From positions 125,001 to 189,000 of the forward strand of contig WBZZ01002344.1 of NCBI GenBank assembly GCA_019918135.1: a stretch of DNA of 64,000 bases, in the 5' to 3' direction. Below, piece after piece: positions 1 through 11,516 of the stretch (within the stretch, counting starts at the first letter, position 1; every line of letters starts with the position of its first letter). Below the pieces are notes generated by a model. It worked only from the letters and a program-made list of their open reading frames with translations, did no database searches and was not told where the DNA came from. The stretch comes from Paulinella micropora (taxonomy: Eukaryota; Cercozoa; Imbricatea; Euglyphida; Paulinellidae). Position numbers and translations under genes: made by a program.

Positions 1-730
1 TTATTGAAATGAGGACGTGACAAATATTCTCCACCAACATCAGTACAATCGAGTAGTATCCTTGGACTGGGGCGATTGGGTCTTCTTCTAGTTCTAAACC
101 TCCCATATACAACTGATCGTCCGACATGTAGGCCGTGTTTCCCGATTGTCGAATCATAGATAGCAAGAGATTGATGACTGGGTGATCATCCGGCAACACA
201 GTCATGAGCAAGAGATCATCAACTTGACGAATACCGTAGATTGCTGGTCGAAGAAGTCGAGGGATTAGAGTGGTCATGGTCATATGCTCGTCGACCATGC
301 ACTTTATGACTGCTAGTTGGGCAGAGAGATATCCACCGATAGGGCAGCCATGAAGTTGAGTGAAGACCGAATCTCCCATCGAAAAAAATGTGTGGGAAAG
401 GTCTAGACGGATAATTCTAAGGATGTCCTCGAAAGAAAAGAAGTAGAAATCCGCGGTCGCATGCCCTCTTTTCCAGCCAACCTCATACCGAAGTTTGTTA
501 TTTGTAGCCATCCACGCCTGTTTGGAGACTTGAAACGCATCACAGTATGTGGCCGAACGTTTGTTCTCTCTCGTGAAGATTTTCATAGCAGTGAGTGCAA
601 AAAGGACAGATTTGATCACGGACTCATGTGATAACCAAGTGAACATTTGTTTTACGTCGAACTAGAAGACGCGCACTCGGCCTTCAACATTGATAACTTG
701 AGAAAAATGGAGGAAGAGACGTGAAAGAAA
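1..730 (-). pseudogene. Reverse transcriptase fragment, interrupted by a stop
   Basis: Reading leftward from about 730, the minus strand encodes the palm of a reverse transcriptase and runs off the left edge. Visible in order are a motif-A-like segment DVKQMF (just after position 662), a motif-B-like segment GCPIGGYLS near 335-310 and a motif-C-like segment RQVDDLLLM near 220. The catalytic pair is VDD rather than the common YADD or YVDD. An in-frame TAG at 662-664 lies immediately before motif A, with coding-like sequence continuing upstream of it, so this copy is broken. No protease, RNase H or endonuclease is visible, so I cannot decide between a non-LTR, Penelope-like or other RT class. 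The next open methionine is at 646. Confidence 0.7.
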
Positions 731-3700
731 GTAGTAAAAACAGAAAGAAAAAATAATAAAAAAAAACCGCAAAACGAAACCAAAAAAAACGAAAAAACCT
801 ATCTAACTAACTAACAAAAGAAAAGATCGGGGGCCACACGGGGGTAGAAAGTCACACGATACGCCATAACCATCGTTATAGAAAAGTCCAACGAAATCGC
901 CAGCGTAGCCACGACGCATACCCTCCCAACCCAAGTCATCATGACACATGAGCTCCCAGCCCCCAAAGCCCACCAAAAACACCATAAAATATCAATCCAT
1001 GATGAAAGATAGTTTCCCACAAATTTTCCCTTGTCTTGTGAGAGAGAGTAAATTTCATAAATTTCATATGTCTGGATAGTTTCCCACAAATTTTCCCTTG
1101 TCTTGTGAGAGAGAGTACCAGTGACCCGAGGTCTGGTGTCATAGCAACCCACGCCCCAACACCAAACAAACCGAAAACCACACACTCCTCCCAAAAAACC
1201 ATGTTTCTTATCCGCCTCTGTCTGTGCCCCTCATGTCTCTGAGAAACTCAAGCCAAGCATCCATATCTCATGAAACACCACATTCACCCACCTTGAGCCG
1301 TGAGCTGTCAGACGTCAAAACCCCTGTTTCACAGCAACACATGCCCCGCTACAAGTTGAACGTGACAGTTCATGAGCAATCCCCCAGCTCAAGAAAACCA
1401 GTGCCTCCACCTGTTAAGCATACCCCTGCACTCAAAACGTCTCAAGAAAAAACATACATCCCCCGGAAGCGCATCAGTAAAAATTCCCTCCCCCGCTTTT
1501 TTTCTCGGCACCATTTTTCTGTCAAAAAATTTCCGAGAAACAGAGGAAAATTTCCATACTCAGTTAATTTTATTAGCGACTCCAGATTGTTACGGTAGTA
1601 CGACATTTAATAACATATAACTGTACTAACGATGTGAAGACTGTGGAATACCTAAAGTAGGGACTCCGTAGACTTCAGACTAAGGATAACAGACAGACCG
1701 GAATGATAAGTATTGTCATTATATACCGGGTGAGCCGGCATATAAATACAATATCTTTCAAGAATAGTCATTTAATAACAGGGGTTTACCAGACTACGAG
1801 TGACCGTGCTCACCCCTTTGCATAAGATAAGATAAGAACTAGGGTTGCTTAAAGGGAACTGAAAGGGCAAGGGTTAGGTATGAGGCATGATGCGTGTGTA
1901 GTCTCCAGTGCTTGTGAGCTGTGCTCACGACGAAGGTTCTAAGACGGAAGTATGTGATGTAGAATTGGTTTAGGTTGTGTGGTAATGGATGTAGTTGGGT
2001 TAGAGTGGAAGGATAAGTAATACTGTTAGTGAGAAAAAATTACAAATTGATATGGGTAAAAAAGGAAATTGCTACTGTAAAAAATAATTTTTCCAGTGCA
2101 CTCATGGCGGCAAAATATTGGTAAAGTGAAATAAGTTTGATTAAATTGTATTGCAGTACAATACGTTGTTATAATAGTTTGTCAATGAGTTAATTAGGTC
2201 CCCCGGTTAGTTAGGCAGGGAGCCTGCAGGGCGTGAGGGAAGTAAAGCATAAATTATATGTATATATTAGGGGTTTTTTAGAAAGTTACTATGATGAGTT
2301 TGGTTAATATCTAACGAGTGTAATATATATATATTAGCAGTACTAGTATGATTATCACGAATCCGTGGCTTGTGAAAAAGATTTTCGTTTAACTTGCTAT
2401 TTTTTGGAATATGTCAATGTACTACGAGTCCGTAGGTTCATCTGCAGGTGAGCGAAGATGCGGATGACGATGGCGAGACTTCTAGTGTATACGGTCAAGG
2501 GCAGCTTTCCAGATGGAGCAATAGTAAGATATTAATACTTCCACCATGAGTTGCACTGTAGCCGAGAGGAGAAGATCTTCCGAGTTAGTTTGGCGAGCGA
2601 AGTTATATAGCTAGCATACCAACTTGGGCCAGGTAGCGTGAAGTATCGTACGGTTAATATGAGGGGAGTATGTTGGGAGGCGCGGCATTGGTTGCAGATT
2701 ATGTGTCATCATGTCCTTCCAATTTTTGAAGAGTGGTCTGATGTTGAAGCCCAGGGCTGGGTCTTGGTATATGAATATAATCCTCCTTCCACCATTCCGT
2801 GTAGGCATCACCCCCCGGATAGCCGGTAAAAAGTACAGTTTTTCGGGTGTCAGGTGCACCTAGTTTTTTCCCAGTATTTCAATATCGTTTGGCCGGATTT
2901 GACCTAATGCCATTTTAACCGTGGTCTGTGGCCGCTTTCTTTATCGGCTTCACTGAGCTAATATAACGAGACATCATTCTCCTTTGGGGGATTTGTGTCT
3001 GGTTGTATTACCGACTTTTTATCGAGCTATCTTCAGGGAATGTAACATTGGAGTCACCGGCACAAGGCTGATTTCTTTTCTGGCTTGTTTTTGGAACAGC
3101 AGAAAGAAAAATTGGACAGACCTATCTCTTCTGAGTAGGTGTTCCAAAAAAACAAATACTCCAGCACATCCCCACACAGCTCCTTTTGCAAAACCAGACG
3201 TCTAGGCGTTTGTGAGTAGGTGTCTCAGTACCCTCTACACAGCCTGTATCTGTGTCCTCATAAGGAGGCAAGACACCAGACCTCATAGCTGTTCTTGTGT
3301 TCTCTCTTGAGACAGAGACAGAGGAGGTCAACAGACGTACAAACAAACACTCAAAGTTACAAACAAAATTGAAGTACACGAGCGTAGTACTCCTCCTTTC
3401 AAGTCTGTGCACTTAGTTGCCTCTCAAAACACATACATCAGAGTATTTTTGCAAATCTCTGACTGTTTTTCGACAATAGGTCTGAACAAGTGTCAGACGA
3501 CAGGTCGACTTCTCAAGGAGTGCTTCTCGAGCCTCTTTGACATTATCTGTACGTAGGTCCTCGTACCTCATAACAGATACAACAACAAAAAGAGAAAAAG
3601 AAAAGAGGAGTGGAGAAGGAAATCAAGTTTTCAGAGAAAGTCGTATAGACTACTTCTTTCTCACAAACAAAAACACATAAGACATAGAGGTGAGACTCTC

Positions 3701-3812
3701 TCTCTCTCTCTACACTGTCTTTTCATGTTTCCTCTCTATTCGTTCCTCAGAGACGAACAGAGTAATTACGGAGTAGAAACAGATCTATCTCCTTTGTATT
3801 CCTTCAGAGACC
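731..3812. other. Non-coding stretch, no gene recognised
   Basis: About 3 kb of moderately AT-rich sequence with only short, mostly antisense or GTG-started open frames and no recognisable domain. It holds the 42-bp direct duplication at 1009-1117 and a short CT microsatellite near 3,697-3,715. The last several hundred bases before the gag gene could contain the 5' LTR and leader of the retrotransposon. No second LTR copy exists in the window, so the LTR boundary cannot be fixed. Confidence 0.6.
1009..1117. repeat. 42-bp direct duplication
   Basis: A 42-base segment beginning ATAGTTTCCCACAAATTTTC is present at 1009-1050 and again, identically, at 1076-1117, separated by a 25-base spacer. It looks like a local duplication in non-coding DNA. 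Confidence 0.9.
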
Positions 3813-5120
3813 ATGTCTTCTAGGTCTGAAGAAGCATATTGGAATGAAGAAGGAGGAGAGAATGAGAAAACCCCAATAGACCAGGAGGATAATGTTGGCC
3901 CTCTTGGGGACGGGGGAGATCTGGCAGTGCCTTCCTATGAAACAGGAGGACCAGAGGACCGACTGCTCGCCCCTAGGCGGATGGGAGAGTCGGAAGTCGA
4001 GAAGGAGAGGAGCGAGGAGGAAGCGAGGTTTGTGGCCGAATATGGCAATTTAAGTGAGAAGGAGTTTGAGGATAAAATAGGGAAGGATGAGGCTTATAAA
4101 TGGCTATTCATTCCCCCAGAAATACGATGGGGAGATCCCTTGAGAAAGGAGGATATCTGTTACCCCCTCCCAAAACAAGCCCTGTCTCTTGCAAAATTCC
4201 TCAGCGACGACAGTGCACAGTTACAGGTGCAACATGTCTCATTTGGGGACAATATGTCTTTACTGGAGCTTCTCGACCTCACATGGAAAGTGTTCGAGTG
4301 TGCTATACTCTATGAGTACCAGTCTAACAAGACTGTCCTGCCATGGGATTCAAGAGCACTGGCTAGGTTGCTCGATCCTGGTCAGGATATCGAATCAATC
4401 AAAAGAGGGGAAGGGGAGTTTAAGTCCAGGAACGTCCGAGGACAGATTAATGTCATGGATATACCCCTGAGACTTATGGAGATCAAGTTGGTGGACTTGA
4501 ATAAACTCCAACAAACCCCGATTTATGGCAGGGACCTTCACCCGGCCCTGAAAGAAATAGAAGGCGAAGCTGGAGGGGTGACGAAGATTAAGAAGTTGCA
4601 TGCGGCCTTGCAGAAGGACGACGCATGGAAGAGGTGGGCTTTCACCAAGGATCATGCGATCCTGGAGGGAACGGCCGCACCCGCCCTCACCAATAAAGCA
4701 GGAGAGAAGGAGTTGGCGGAGAAGGCTCTGTTCCTTCGGAAGGCTGCCGAGCTCATGTCTTTTTTTCATCATGCTCAAGACCTGCATATCAGGGAAAGAG
4801 CAGAGGAGAAAGAAAAGAAGGAGTTGGAGGCAAAGATTGCATTGGCTAAGGCGACGGCTACGAGACAGGCACCTTCCTCTGGGCCTTTTATGTCTCCCCC
4901 TGGGTACGTCCCGTCAGCCCATACAGCCCCTCCTACCCCTACGACTAGCTCAGCGCCTACCACTGTCATTGTCAACAATAATGACAAGAAGGACAGACAG
5001 GCTATCATTAACGCCTTCCAAAAATATACCAAGTCCGATGCCACTGCTCTGACGCTGTTCGCAGAGACAGCGAGTCAAGGACACGGATCCGAACCTTCGA
5101 GACAAGCTCCGAAGAATTGA
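3813..5120 (+). CDS. gag: Retrotransposon Gag-like protein, first frame
   Basis: A 435-residue, highly charged protein directly upstream of a second gag-like frame and a Ty3-type pol, which is the reason for calling it Gag. The N-terminal third is acidic. The middle (residues about 90-270) is a globular helical region that could be the capsid domain. Residues about 325-350 form a charged, probably coiled segment with EEKEKKELEAK, followed by a Pro/Ser/Thr-rich linker. No zinc knuckle is present in this frame. In the overlapping frame coding-like sequence leads into the next gene before its first ATG (about 5,060-5,127), so the two frames were probably one protein joined by a frameshift, programmed or mutational. 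The function is inferred from position, not from a recognised motif. Confidence 0.6.
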   Translation: MSSRSEEAYWNEEGGENEKTPIDQEDNVGPLGDGGDLAVPSYETGGPEDRLLAPRRMGESEVEKERSEEEARFVAEYGNLSEKEFEDKIGKDEAYKWLFIPPEIRWGDPLRKEDICYPLPKQALSLAKFLSDDSAQLQVQHVSFGDNMSLLELLDLTWKVFECAILYEYQSNKTVLPWDSRALARLLDPGQDIESIKRGEGEFKSRNVRGQINVMDIPLRLMEIKLVDLNKLQQTPIYGRDLHPALKEIEGEAGGVTKIKKLHAALQKDDAWKRWAFTKDHAILEGTAAPALTNKAGEKELAEKALFLRKAAELMSFFHHAQDLHIRERAEEKEKKELEAKIALAKATATRQAPSSGPFMSPPGYVPSAHTAPPTPTTSSAPTTVIVNNNDKKDRQAIINAFQKYTKSDATALTLFAETASQGHGSEPSRQAPKN

Positions 5121-5127
5121 TGCTTGT

Positions 5128-6153
5128 ATGAAGCAGCATCCAACGGACGAAACACAGGAGTATGAGGCGTTGTCCACCTTGTTGGACCCATCAATCCTCA
5201 CACAAGGATTTGATGTTGTGGAATACAAGGCGTTGCGAGCGGTAGAGGTGTCGGCTAGGAGAGCAGCCTCAGACCTGCAGTGCACGGTGCCAGTTGCCGT
5301 CCTCTTGCAATACTTTAAAACTCATGGGTATCAGTATCTGTGTACTGGTACTTTGATTGGGTTTGAGATTGTTCAAGAGGTGAACGAAGGGCTGGGCATT
5401 AGCGCGAGGTTGGCAGCGATCCTCACTGAGGTCAGCACCAAGTACGGGCTCTTTTATAGCCGGAAGTCTATCATTTTGTACTTCCTGAGTGCTTTGTGTG
5501 CACGACACCCGAGCAAGCTCGCAAGCATACAGTCCTGTCCGACCTTCGCGGCGGTGAAGACGGCGGATTTTTTAGAAACGAATATATACGAGAGGGCCGT
5601 AGCGGCTGTTCAGCCGAGCGACCTGTATAGGGAGGTTCTCGAAGCGTGTTCCGACTTGGACACGGCCACCGAGTCATTCTCCAATGCCGCGACACAAGGG
5701 GTTGGAGGTGCTCAAGCAGCACATACAACTCGGTCGGCGGGTCAAAAGAGGGGGAGAGACGAGCCGACGCCGTGCTACCGCTATTTTTCATATATGGCGT
5801 GTAAGAATGAGGCGAAGCATGGAGTAGCCACCTGTCCACACAGTCATGACTCTGACGATGACAGGATGCGAAATATCTTCCTGAGAGAACTCAAAGGCTC
5901 AAAAAAGGAGCAGGCCTTATACAGAGTTTACAAGAAGGATGGGACACCCGAGGGACACCAAGAGGATGGGCACCAAGAGGTCGGGGCTATCGGGGAAGGG
6001 GAGGCCGGACCCCAGCGCGCCCTCCCAGAGGACACGGATACTGGAATTATAGCTCCAGTTCCAGCTCCAACTACCCCCAGCAAGCTTATACTGCTGCGGA
6101 GGGGGGACGTCAAGACGAAGACACTGGCTCAGGTGAGCGTGTTGAAGTCCTAA
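5128..6153 (+). CDS. Gag-like second frame with CCCH zinc finger
   Basis: A 341-residue protein starting 7 bases after the previous stop. Open coding-like sequence extends upstream of its ATG, including RQRVKDTDPNLRDKLRR, which argues for fusion with the preceding frame by frameshifting. Residues about 215-235 contain a Cys-Cys-Cys-His cluster (C..YFSYMAC..GVATCPHSH), a CCCH-type finger in the place where many retroelement Gag proteins carry a CCHC knuckle. It would be expected to bind RNA in the virus-like particle. The C-terminus is rich in Gly, Glu and Pro. Taken together the two frames would make a Gag of about 780 residues. Confidence 0.55.
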   Translation: MKQHPTDETQEYEALSTLLDPSILTQGFDVVEYKALRAVEVSARRAASDLQCTVPVAVLLQYFKTHGYQYLCTGTLIGFEIVQEVNEGLGISARLAAILTEVSTKYGLFYSRKSIILYFLSALCARHPSKLASIQSCPTFAAVKTADFLETNIYERAVAAVQPSDLYREVLEACSDLDTATESFSNAATQGVGGAQAAHTTRSAGQKRGRDEPTPCYRYFSYMACKNEAKHGVATCPHSHDSDDDRMRNIFLRELKGSKKEQALYRVYKKDGTPEGHQEDGHQEVGAIGEGEAGPQRALPEDTDTGIIAPVPAPTTPSKLILLRRGDVKTKTLAQVSVLKS

Positions 6154-6233
6154 AATGACGGGAGCAAAAGAGGGAGGAGGAGAAGAGAAAGAAGGAGAGA
6201 AAAACTGTTCTTTTTAATCCGACAGTCACAGTT

Positions 6234-9200
6234 ATGCCTACTGTTGCTGAACAGGATACGAACGGTTCCGTTCCTCCTAGACGTGAAGTTGAAGGCACAC
6301 AGCCTCACAAGCCTCAAGGTAAGCATTTGCTAGTTCATCCTTCGAGAGCTAATATGATAAATGATGCGAATAGGAAGGCGAAGAAGGCGATGGAGGAGAG
6401 GAAGCCGCAACTGAAGGCTATGTCTCCGCCTACGAAAAAGCAGCGGACCGTTCCCCCGCCAAAGGACGCAACCGTCTCTACGGTAGACAAGTGTACATCT
6501 AGTGTACCGGACTCTGTCAAGCGGACACTTGAGATACCGGAAGCCCCGGAGACTCAAGAAGTTAAGTTGGAGGAAAAGAGGGAAGAACGGAAGGAGGACA
6601 AGGAACTTGAGCTTAGACTCAAAACCCTAGAACAAAAAATTTATGTGCTAGCGGCTAGTATACATAGACCGGACGCGCTATGCTACACTGACCTCTTTTG
6701 TGAAACTTTACAAACCACATTAAAACTTGGTAATGATACGATGGCGAATATTAATATTGTCGGCCAGAAGTTTTTGAATAGTCACCGGACATGGGTTGAC
6801 AAAAATATTAGAAAAACAAAGGGGACCCTAAAAGGGGTAGGCAGCCGTACGGAAATTACGAGCATCGTCACATTAATTTTCAAATTGAAATCCGGTCGAG
6901 TATATCGTGCGGACCTCTATGTTGTCCCCGATTACCACGGTTCAATCCTGCTGTCGTATGACCAATTGGCTACGATGGGGGCAGTGATCGATTGCGCCGC
7001 ACGGCGAGTAATTTATGGAGTGAAGAATGGAGAGAAGGAGGATATTAATCCGATGACTGCTACTGACTCATACGAGGCTTTTGAGCTGAGTCTAGCAACG
7101 GAGAGAAAAAGGTTGGCCTTCGTACATGAGGCAACTGAAGCCCATGTACACCCCTATGTCACAGTGCCGGACGAACTGTCCTGGACCGACAATTGGGAGA
7201 CGGAGATGCAGGCGTATACGGTTACGATTCCCGCATGGGACAAAAAGTCTATTGATGACTTAATCGTAGCGCGTAATGAGGAGATAATATGTGTTGCGAA
7301 ACAGTGCCCGTCGTTGGCCAGATTCGCAGAAGGTGGTGGGGCAGATGTCCATATTACTAATGGCTACTGTTACCACGCAAAGATGTCAGATGAAAAGAGA
7401 GAGGCGTTTGTGCCAAGGAGGAAGGGGCGTATCCCCGATACTCCAGAGGATGACATTAAAACTTTTATCACGAACTTTTGGGGCGATGTGCCTACCTGGC
7501 CGCGCTCATTAACTGAAGTGAAAAAGTGTCTACGGACTCTATTTGAGAGTAACAAGCCGTATACTGTCATTCTGCCGTACAATGAGAAGGCGATATGGGC
7601 ACAGGAGATAAGGGACCGGCTTATTGATCATCCTATACCGGTTCCCTCTCGCAAGCAACAGTTAGTGGTGGCTTGTCGACTCGGGTCTCGGGAGCAGAGC
7701 AGTGCATACAAGCGGAAGCTCAGAGCCCAGGACAAGTTGAAATTGATACCTCAAGCTTTCACATGCTTTGATGGTTTCTACACCCGTAAGGCTCCGATAC
7801 AATACGCGAACCTTATTGATATGCTTGTCGGACTCGGTCATGATGATGAGCCGGACACAGTCACGTATGAACGGACGGGACTGGACGATTTGTCCGAGGA
7901 AGATTTGAGTTTGGAGGAGGACTTAGCGCCCCTCAAAGAACATAAGAAGATGTCGGTGGAAGATGTCCAAGCGGCGGCGCGGAAAATTTTAGAAGAAGGA
8001 GTGGGTACGGAGAGAGAGAAGGAGCTTCTCAAAGCTAAGATGGAGGCGTACAGAGAAATTTTCGACCCTCCTCGGGCAGGTGGTGTAAAGTCGGAGGACT
8101 TCACTGCTGTCATTTACAAGATACCGGGTGCGGAGCCATCTCCGGCACCGCGGAGGGCAAATTTGAGCATACATGAGGCGAAGATAGCGGAGGACAACGT
8201 GAGACAGTTGCTCAATGAGGACTTTATTGAGAGATCTACATCTCCAATTGTCTCTCAACCGAAAATCGTCCCCAAGCCAGGAGGAGAATGGCGTTTGACG
8301 ATCAATTATGCCCGTGTGAATAAGGTGCTAGAGGAAGAGAGAAATCCTCTGCCGACCTTAGAAGAGGGCAGAAGAGTGCTGCGGAATGCTAAATTCTATT
8401 CGGTCATTGACCTTAAGAACGGCTTCTGGCAGATACCACTGGACGAGAAATCCAGATGGCTGACTGCATTCGTGGTTGGTATGGAAATATACCAGTGGAA
8501 GGTGCTTCCGATGGGACTCAAACAGGCCCCGGGGCTCTTTCAGAAGGCGATGCAGAAGATGTTGAGTGGTCAATATGACGACCAGTCGGAGGATGGTTTT
8601 ATGAGAAGGAGAGGACAGAAGGCGGGAGAATATGCATTTTGTTACATCGATGACATTATCGTATACTCTAACACAATGGAAGAGCATATCGATCACTTGT
8701 CAGATGTCTTCAGGCGCATCGGAGCTTTTGGCCTGAAATGCAACTTAAAGAAATGTCAGCTTGCAAAGACAAGTGTGACGTATTTGGGTCACGAGATTTC
8801 TCATTACATAGTCTCGATATCGCGCGAGAAGAGGGAGGAGATCATGAGTAGACAGTTGCCAAAGAATCGCACAGAGTTACACTCTTTTCTTGCGATGGCA
8901 CAGTACTACAGCCAGTTCATACCCGATTGGGGTGCAACTCGGGCTAAGTTGGAGAAGATGATTGATTTTGGAGACTTTGAGAAGTGGGATGAGGAGGCTT
9001 TGCAGGCGTTTAATACGCTCAAAGATCTCATTTACAAAGATCCCAAGGACGGCGGATTAGTACGTATGATGCCCGACTTTACGAAGCCGTTCGTAGTCGA
9101 CACGGATGCATCTAAGTTTGCGATTGGCGCGGTGCTGCAACAGGAAGATGAGGAGAAAAAGTTGCGCCCGATCATGTTTATTAGTAGAAAGCTGTGTGTG

Positions 9201-9640
9201 CGGCGGAGCGAAATTACTGCACGCGACAGAGAGAGAGGCGTTGGCAGTAGTATGGGCTCTCAAGAGGCTCAGAGAATATCTATGGGGAGGACCTCTATTC
9301 ACGGTTAGGACCGATCATCACAACCTTCTTTGGTTGATGAATCATGAACAAACCGGCCGTTTGGCGCGGTGGCAAGCTTTCTTGTCATGTTTCAATTTCA
9401 CGATGGTCTATTTACCGGGAAAGCGAAACGTAGTCGATGATAGCCTTTCTAGGCTAGAGTTTCAGTCGGAGGTGTCGGCTCTCGTATCATCAGTGGAAAT
9501 GATAGATCTGTCCACGGACAAGGTGTACGAGGTAAGCCACATAGAGGCGATGCAGATGGCAAGAGGCGTTCGATATGACCGCACGGGTCTACGATATAGT
9601 CCTCAAGGCCCGGATCATGGCATATGCTGTGAGGCGCATG
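6234..9640 (+). pseudogene. pol: Ty3/gypsy-like Pol: protease-RT-RNase H, frameshifted and truncated
   Basis: Open from 6234 to 9308, then continued in another frame to about 9,640. After a basic, low-complexity N-terminus, residues about 155-270 look like a retropepsin with the unusual NDTMANINIV in place of DTG and ILLSYDQLATMG near the flap end. RT follows at about residues 680-830: PGGEWRLTINYARVN, SVIDLKNGFWQIPL, LPMGLKQAPGLFQ and the catalytic YIDD near 8,645. RNase H starts at VDTDASKFAIGAVLQ (about 9,095). A frameshift at about 9,215-9,235 separates it from the rest (HATEREALAVVWALKR, TDHHNLLWLMN, LPGKRNVVDDSLSR). The gene then runs into a TG/TATG microsatellite. There is no integrase and no 3' LTR, so the element is truncated, apparently where virus 1 begins. 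Confidence 0.88.
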
Positions 9641-9644
9641 TTCT

Positions 9645-9808
9645 CTGTGTGTGTCTGTCTGTGTGTGTGTCTGTGTGTGTGGTGTGTGTGTGTGTCTATG
9701 TATGTATGTATGTATGTATATGTATGTATGTATATGTGTATGTACATGTATGTATTCATGTACATATGTATGTATCTATGTATGTATGTATTTATGTATG
9801 TATATACA
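9645..9808. repeat. TG/TATG microsatellite
   Basis: A run of TG dinucleotides passing into TATG tetranucleotides with a few TATATG interruptions. A complementary CATA/TACA tract lies outside the right inverted repeat (about 41,081-41,220), so this microsatellite marks the outer side of the virus 1 end. Several open frames across it are artefacts of the repeat. Confidence 0.9.
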
Positions 9809-10490
9809 TCAATCTGTCTTATTTTACCAGTTGGCCTGAAAGAACAGGATGCAAATTTGCCCGGGGTGGGATAATCCATTGCCTTTTTGTCCCGGCCCGC
9901 ACAGGGAAAAATGGCATTTGCCATCTACAACCACAACTATGCCGCAAACACAAGTTTGACAGGCTACGTGTCGGTTAACCGTGACCGTTACGTCCGTACC
10001 CAAACGTAGCAGCTACGTATCGGTTAACACCAGCAGTTACATCGATAGACGTAGCGGCTACGTGAAGAGCCACGTCAGGTGGCGTCAGGTGGCAGGAAAC
10101 ACCTGATTTTTGTGGTGGTGGGATTCTAGAATTTCTAAAAAGCCAAACTTTGCTGCTTTCCCCTGCAAATTTGGCTGGTCATTTCAAGTCGGGGAAAGTG
10201 GCATTCGACCGTTCAGGACACGCGCTATCAGAATATGCAATAAAAGTTTTTCTGGTGGGCGGTGGCACCGGACCCCCACCCACAAGTGCGGGTCCACTTA
10301 TTTCTTAGATTAATATCGACCACACATTTTTTTTTGTAAAAAACCAACGATTTGCGAAACGCCAAACCCTTGCGGTTTCTGTTCTTGGCGATGATGTCTG
10401 ATTCGGATGCAGCACGGACGATTATAGCTCTTCGTGTTCCATCCGCCTCAGGAAATCATCCTCCTGACAGTGAACAGCAAGGCACTGGTA
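9797..10490 (+). repeat. Left terminal inverted repeat of virus 1
   Basis: The reverse complement of 40,417-41,080 matches this stretch in two blocks. The outer block, about 9,800-9,940, includes GCCTGAAAGAACAGG and GCCTTTTTGTCCCGGCCCG. The inner block, about 10,075-10,490, includes AAACACCTGATTTTTGTGGT and TTCAGGACACGCGCTATCAG. Identity is high in the outer and central parts and falls off inward, where the repeat enters the first gene. Between the blocks about 130 bases (9,945-10,075) do not match. On this side they contain the repeated words GCTACGTGTCGGTTAAC and GCTACGTATCGGTTAAC. Terminal repeats of this kind are usual in polinton-like and related linear dsDNA viruses. Confidence 0.88.
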
Positions 10491-11431
10491 TGTTGTCGCC
10501 TGTCCCTGCGCATAGATCCAATAGCGCGGACACACTGCCAAACGACACCCCTCCTGTCTCCCCGCATGAGGGATGGGGCGTGCAAGTCGAACGCAAGCAT
10601 CAGGTAGATCCACCAGACGACTCGTCAGACGACGAGCCTCCAGTGGATGTTAGTCTGGGGTCGCTCGCTAACCGCTCGTACCTCTGGCTGATGATTGATC
10701 CATGGCACTAGCACCACGCTCCTGACGAGATCGTCCTTGGCCTCTACTCGGATCGCAAGGACGTAGAGAAAGCACCGACCGTGCAGATCGTGAGGAAGCT
10801 GGCTGAATTTCTCAGCGAGCACAAGGGCAAGGCCGGTGCGATGCGCCTGCGCCACGTCCGGGCTGCCCAAAACGACGCGGCAGACCGAGTCGCCAAGTAC
10901 GACGCGCTGGTGTACGAGCTGGGCCGCGAGCCTACAGCCGAGGAGAAAGAGAGTGCGGGAGCCTACCCTGATGCGTTCTACCCGCAAGACGGCGAGACCG
11001 ATGTCAAGCAGGGAACTGGCGAGGTGCTACGGGAACGCGGCAATGGGCTGCGCGACTGCGTGACCCAAAGCTATCTCAACTTGATTCCGCGCGCCGCTAC
11101 CAAGAAGGCATCCTACCGTAGGCGCCTGGCCAAGTCCGCGCACACAGCTAGTGTCACTGCATTCTGCAAGGAGGGCGCCTCTGCCGAATGGCACACCGAC
11201 GCCAACTGCAAGGTGTGGCGTCCACGACTGCTCAAGGGAGTGGGATTCAACGACATCGTCAAGGGCAGAGTCAAGGGGGATCTACTCGTCGCGTCGGATG
11301 GGCACTGCGTCGCGCTACGGGGCAGGAAGATCATGAACGCAGGCTCCTACAGGGGGATGTCACTCACGCGCTCGAACCTAATCAGCGTAGGTATCAAAGA
11401 TGGACACGCACTCGAAGTTGCTAGGCTGTAG
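10391..11431 (+). pseudogene. Unknown protein with possible papain-like Cys/His pair, one in-frame stop
   Basis: One frame is open from the ATG at 10391 (a second ATG follows at 10394) to 11431, except for a single TAG at 10709-10711. Without it the protein would be about 346 residues. The N-terminus is Pro/Ser/Asp-rich. The C-terminal half contains GLRDCVTQSYLNL (about residues 220-232) and, about 85 residues later, SDGHCVALRGRKI. The order of a DCVT-type cysteine followed by a GH-V-A-dGki histidine recalls papain-fold peptidases of phages, but this is only a motif impression. The first 30 or so codons lie within the inverted repeat, and a degenerate copy of them is present at the right end (about 40,420-40,515, minus strand). 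Confidence 0.45.
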
Positions 11432-11516
11432 CTTTCTGTCTGTCTTTGTCTGTTGTATGGTTATTAAAAATATCTGGTCCCGGGTGTGTAACTTTCAGTG
11501 AATTCAACAGGAGTCC

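Noticed and set aside
1224..1598. 124-residue open frame on the plus strand
   Set aside because: GTG start, Ser/Pro/Lys-biased composition, no domain, in repeat-containing non-coding DNA.
2611..3412. Several short overlapping frames on both strands
   Set aside because: Mutually overlapping, no motif and no consistent codon pattern.
9575..9978. Cys/Val/Tyr-rich frames on both strands
   Set aside because: They translate the TG/TATG microsatellite and the terminal repeat.
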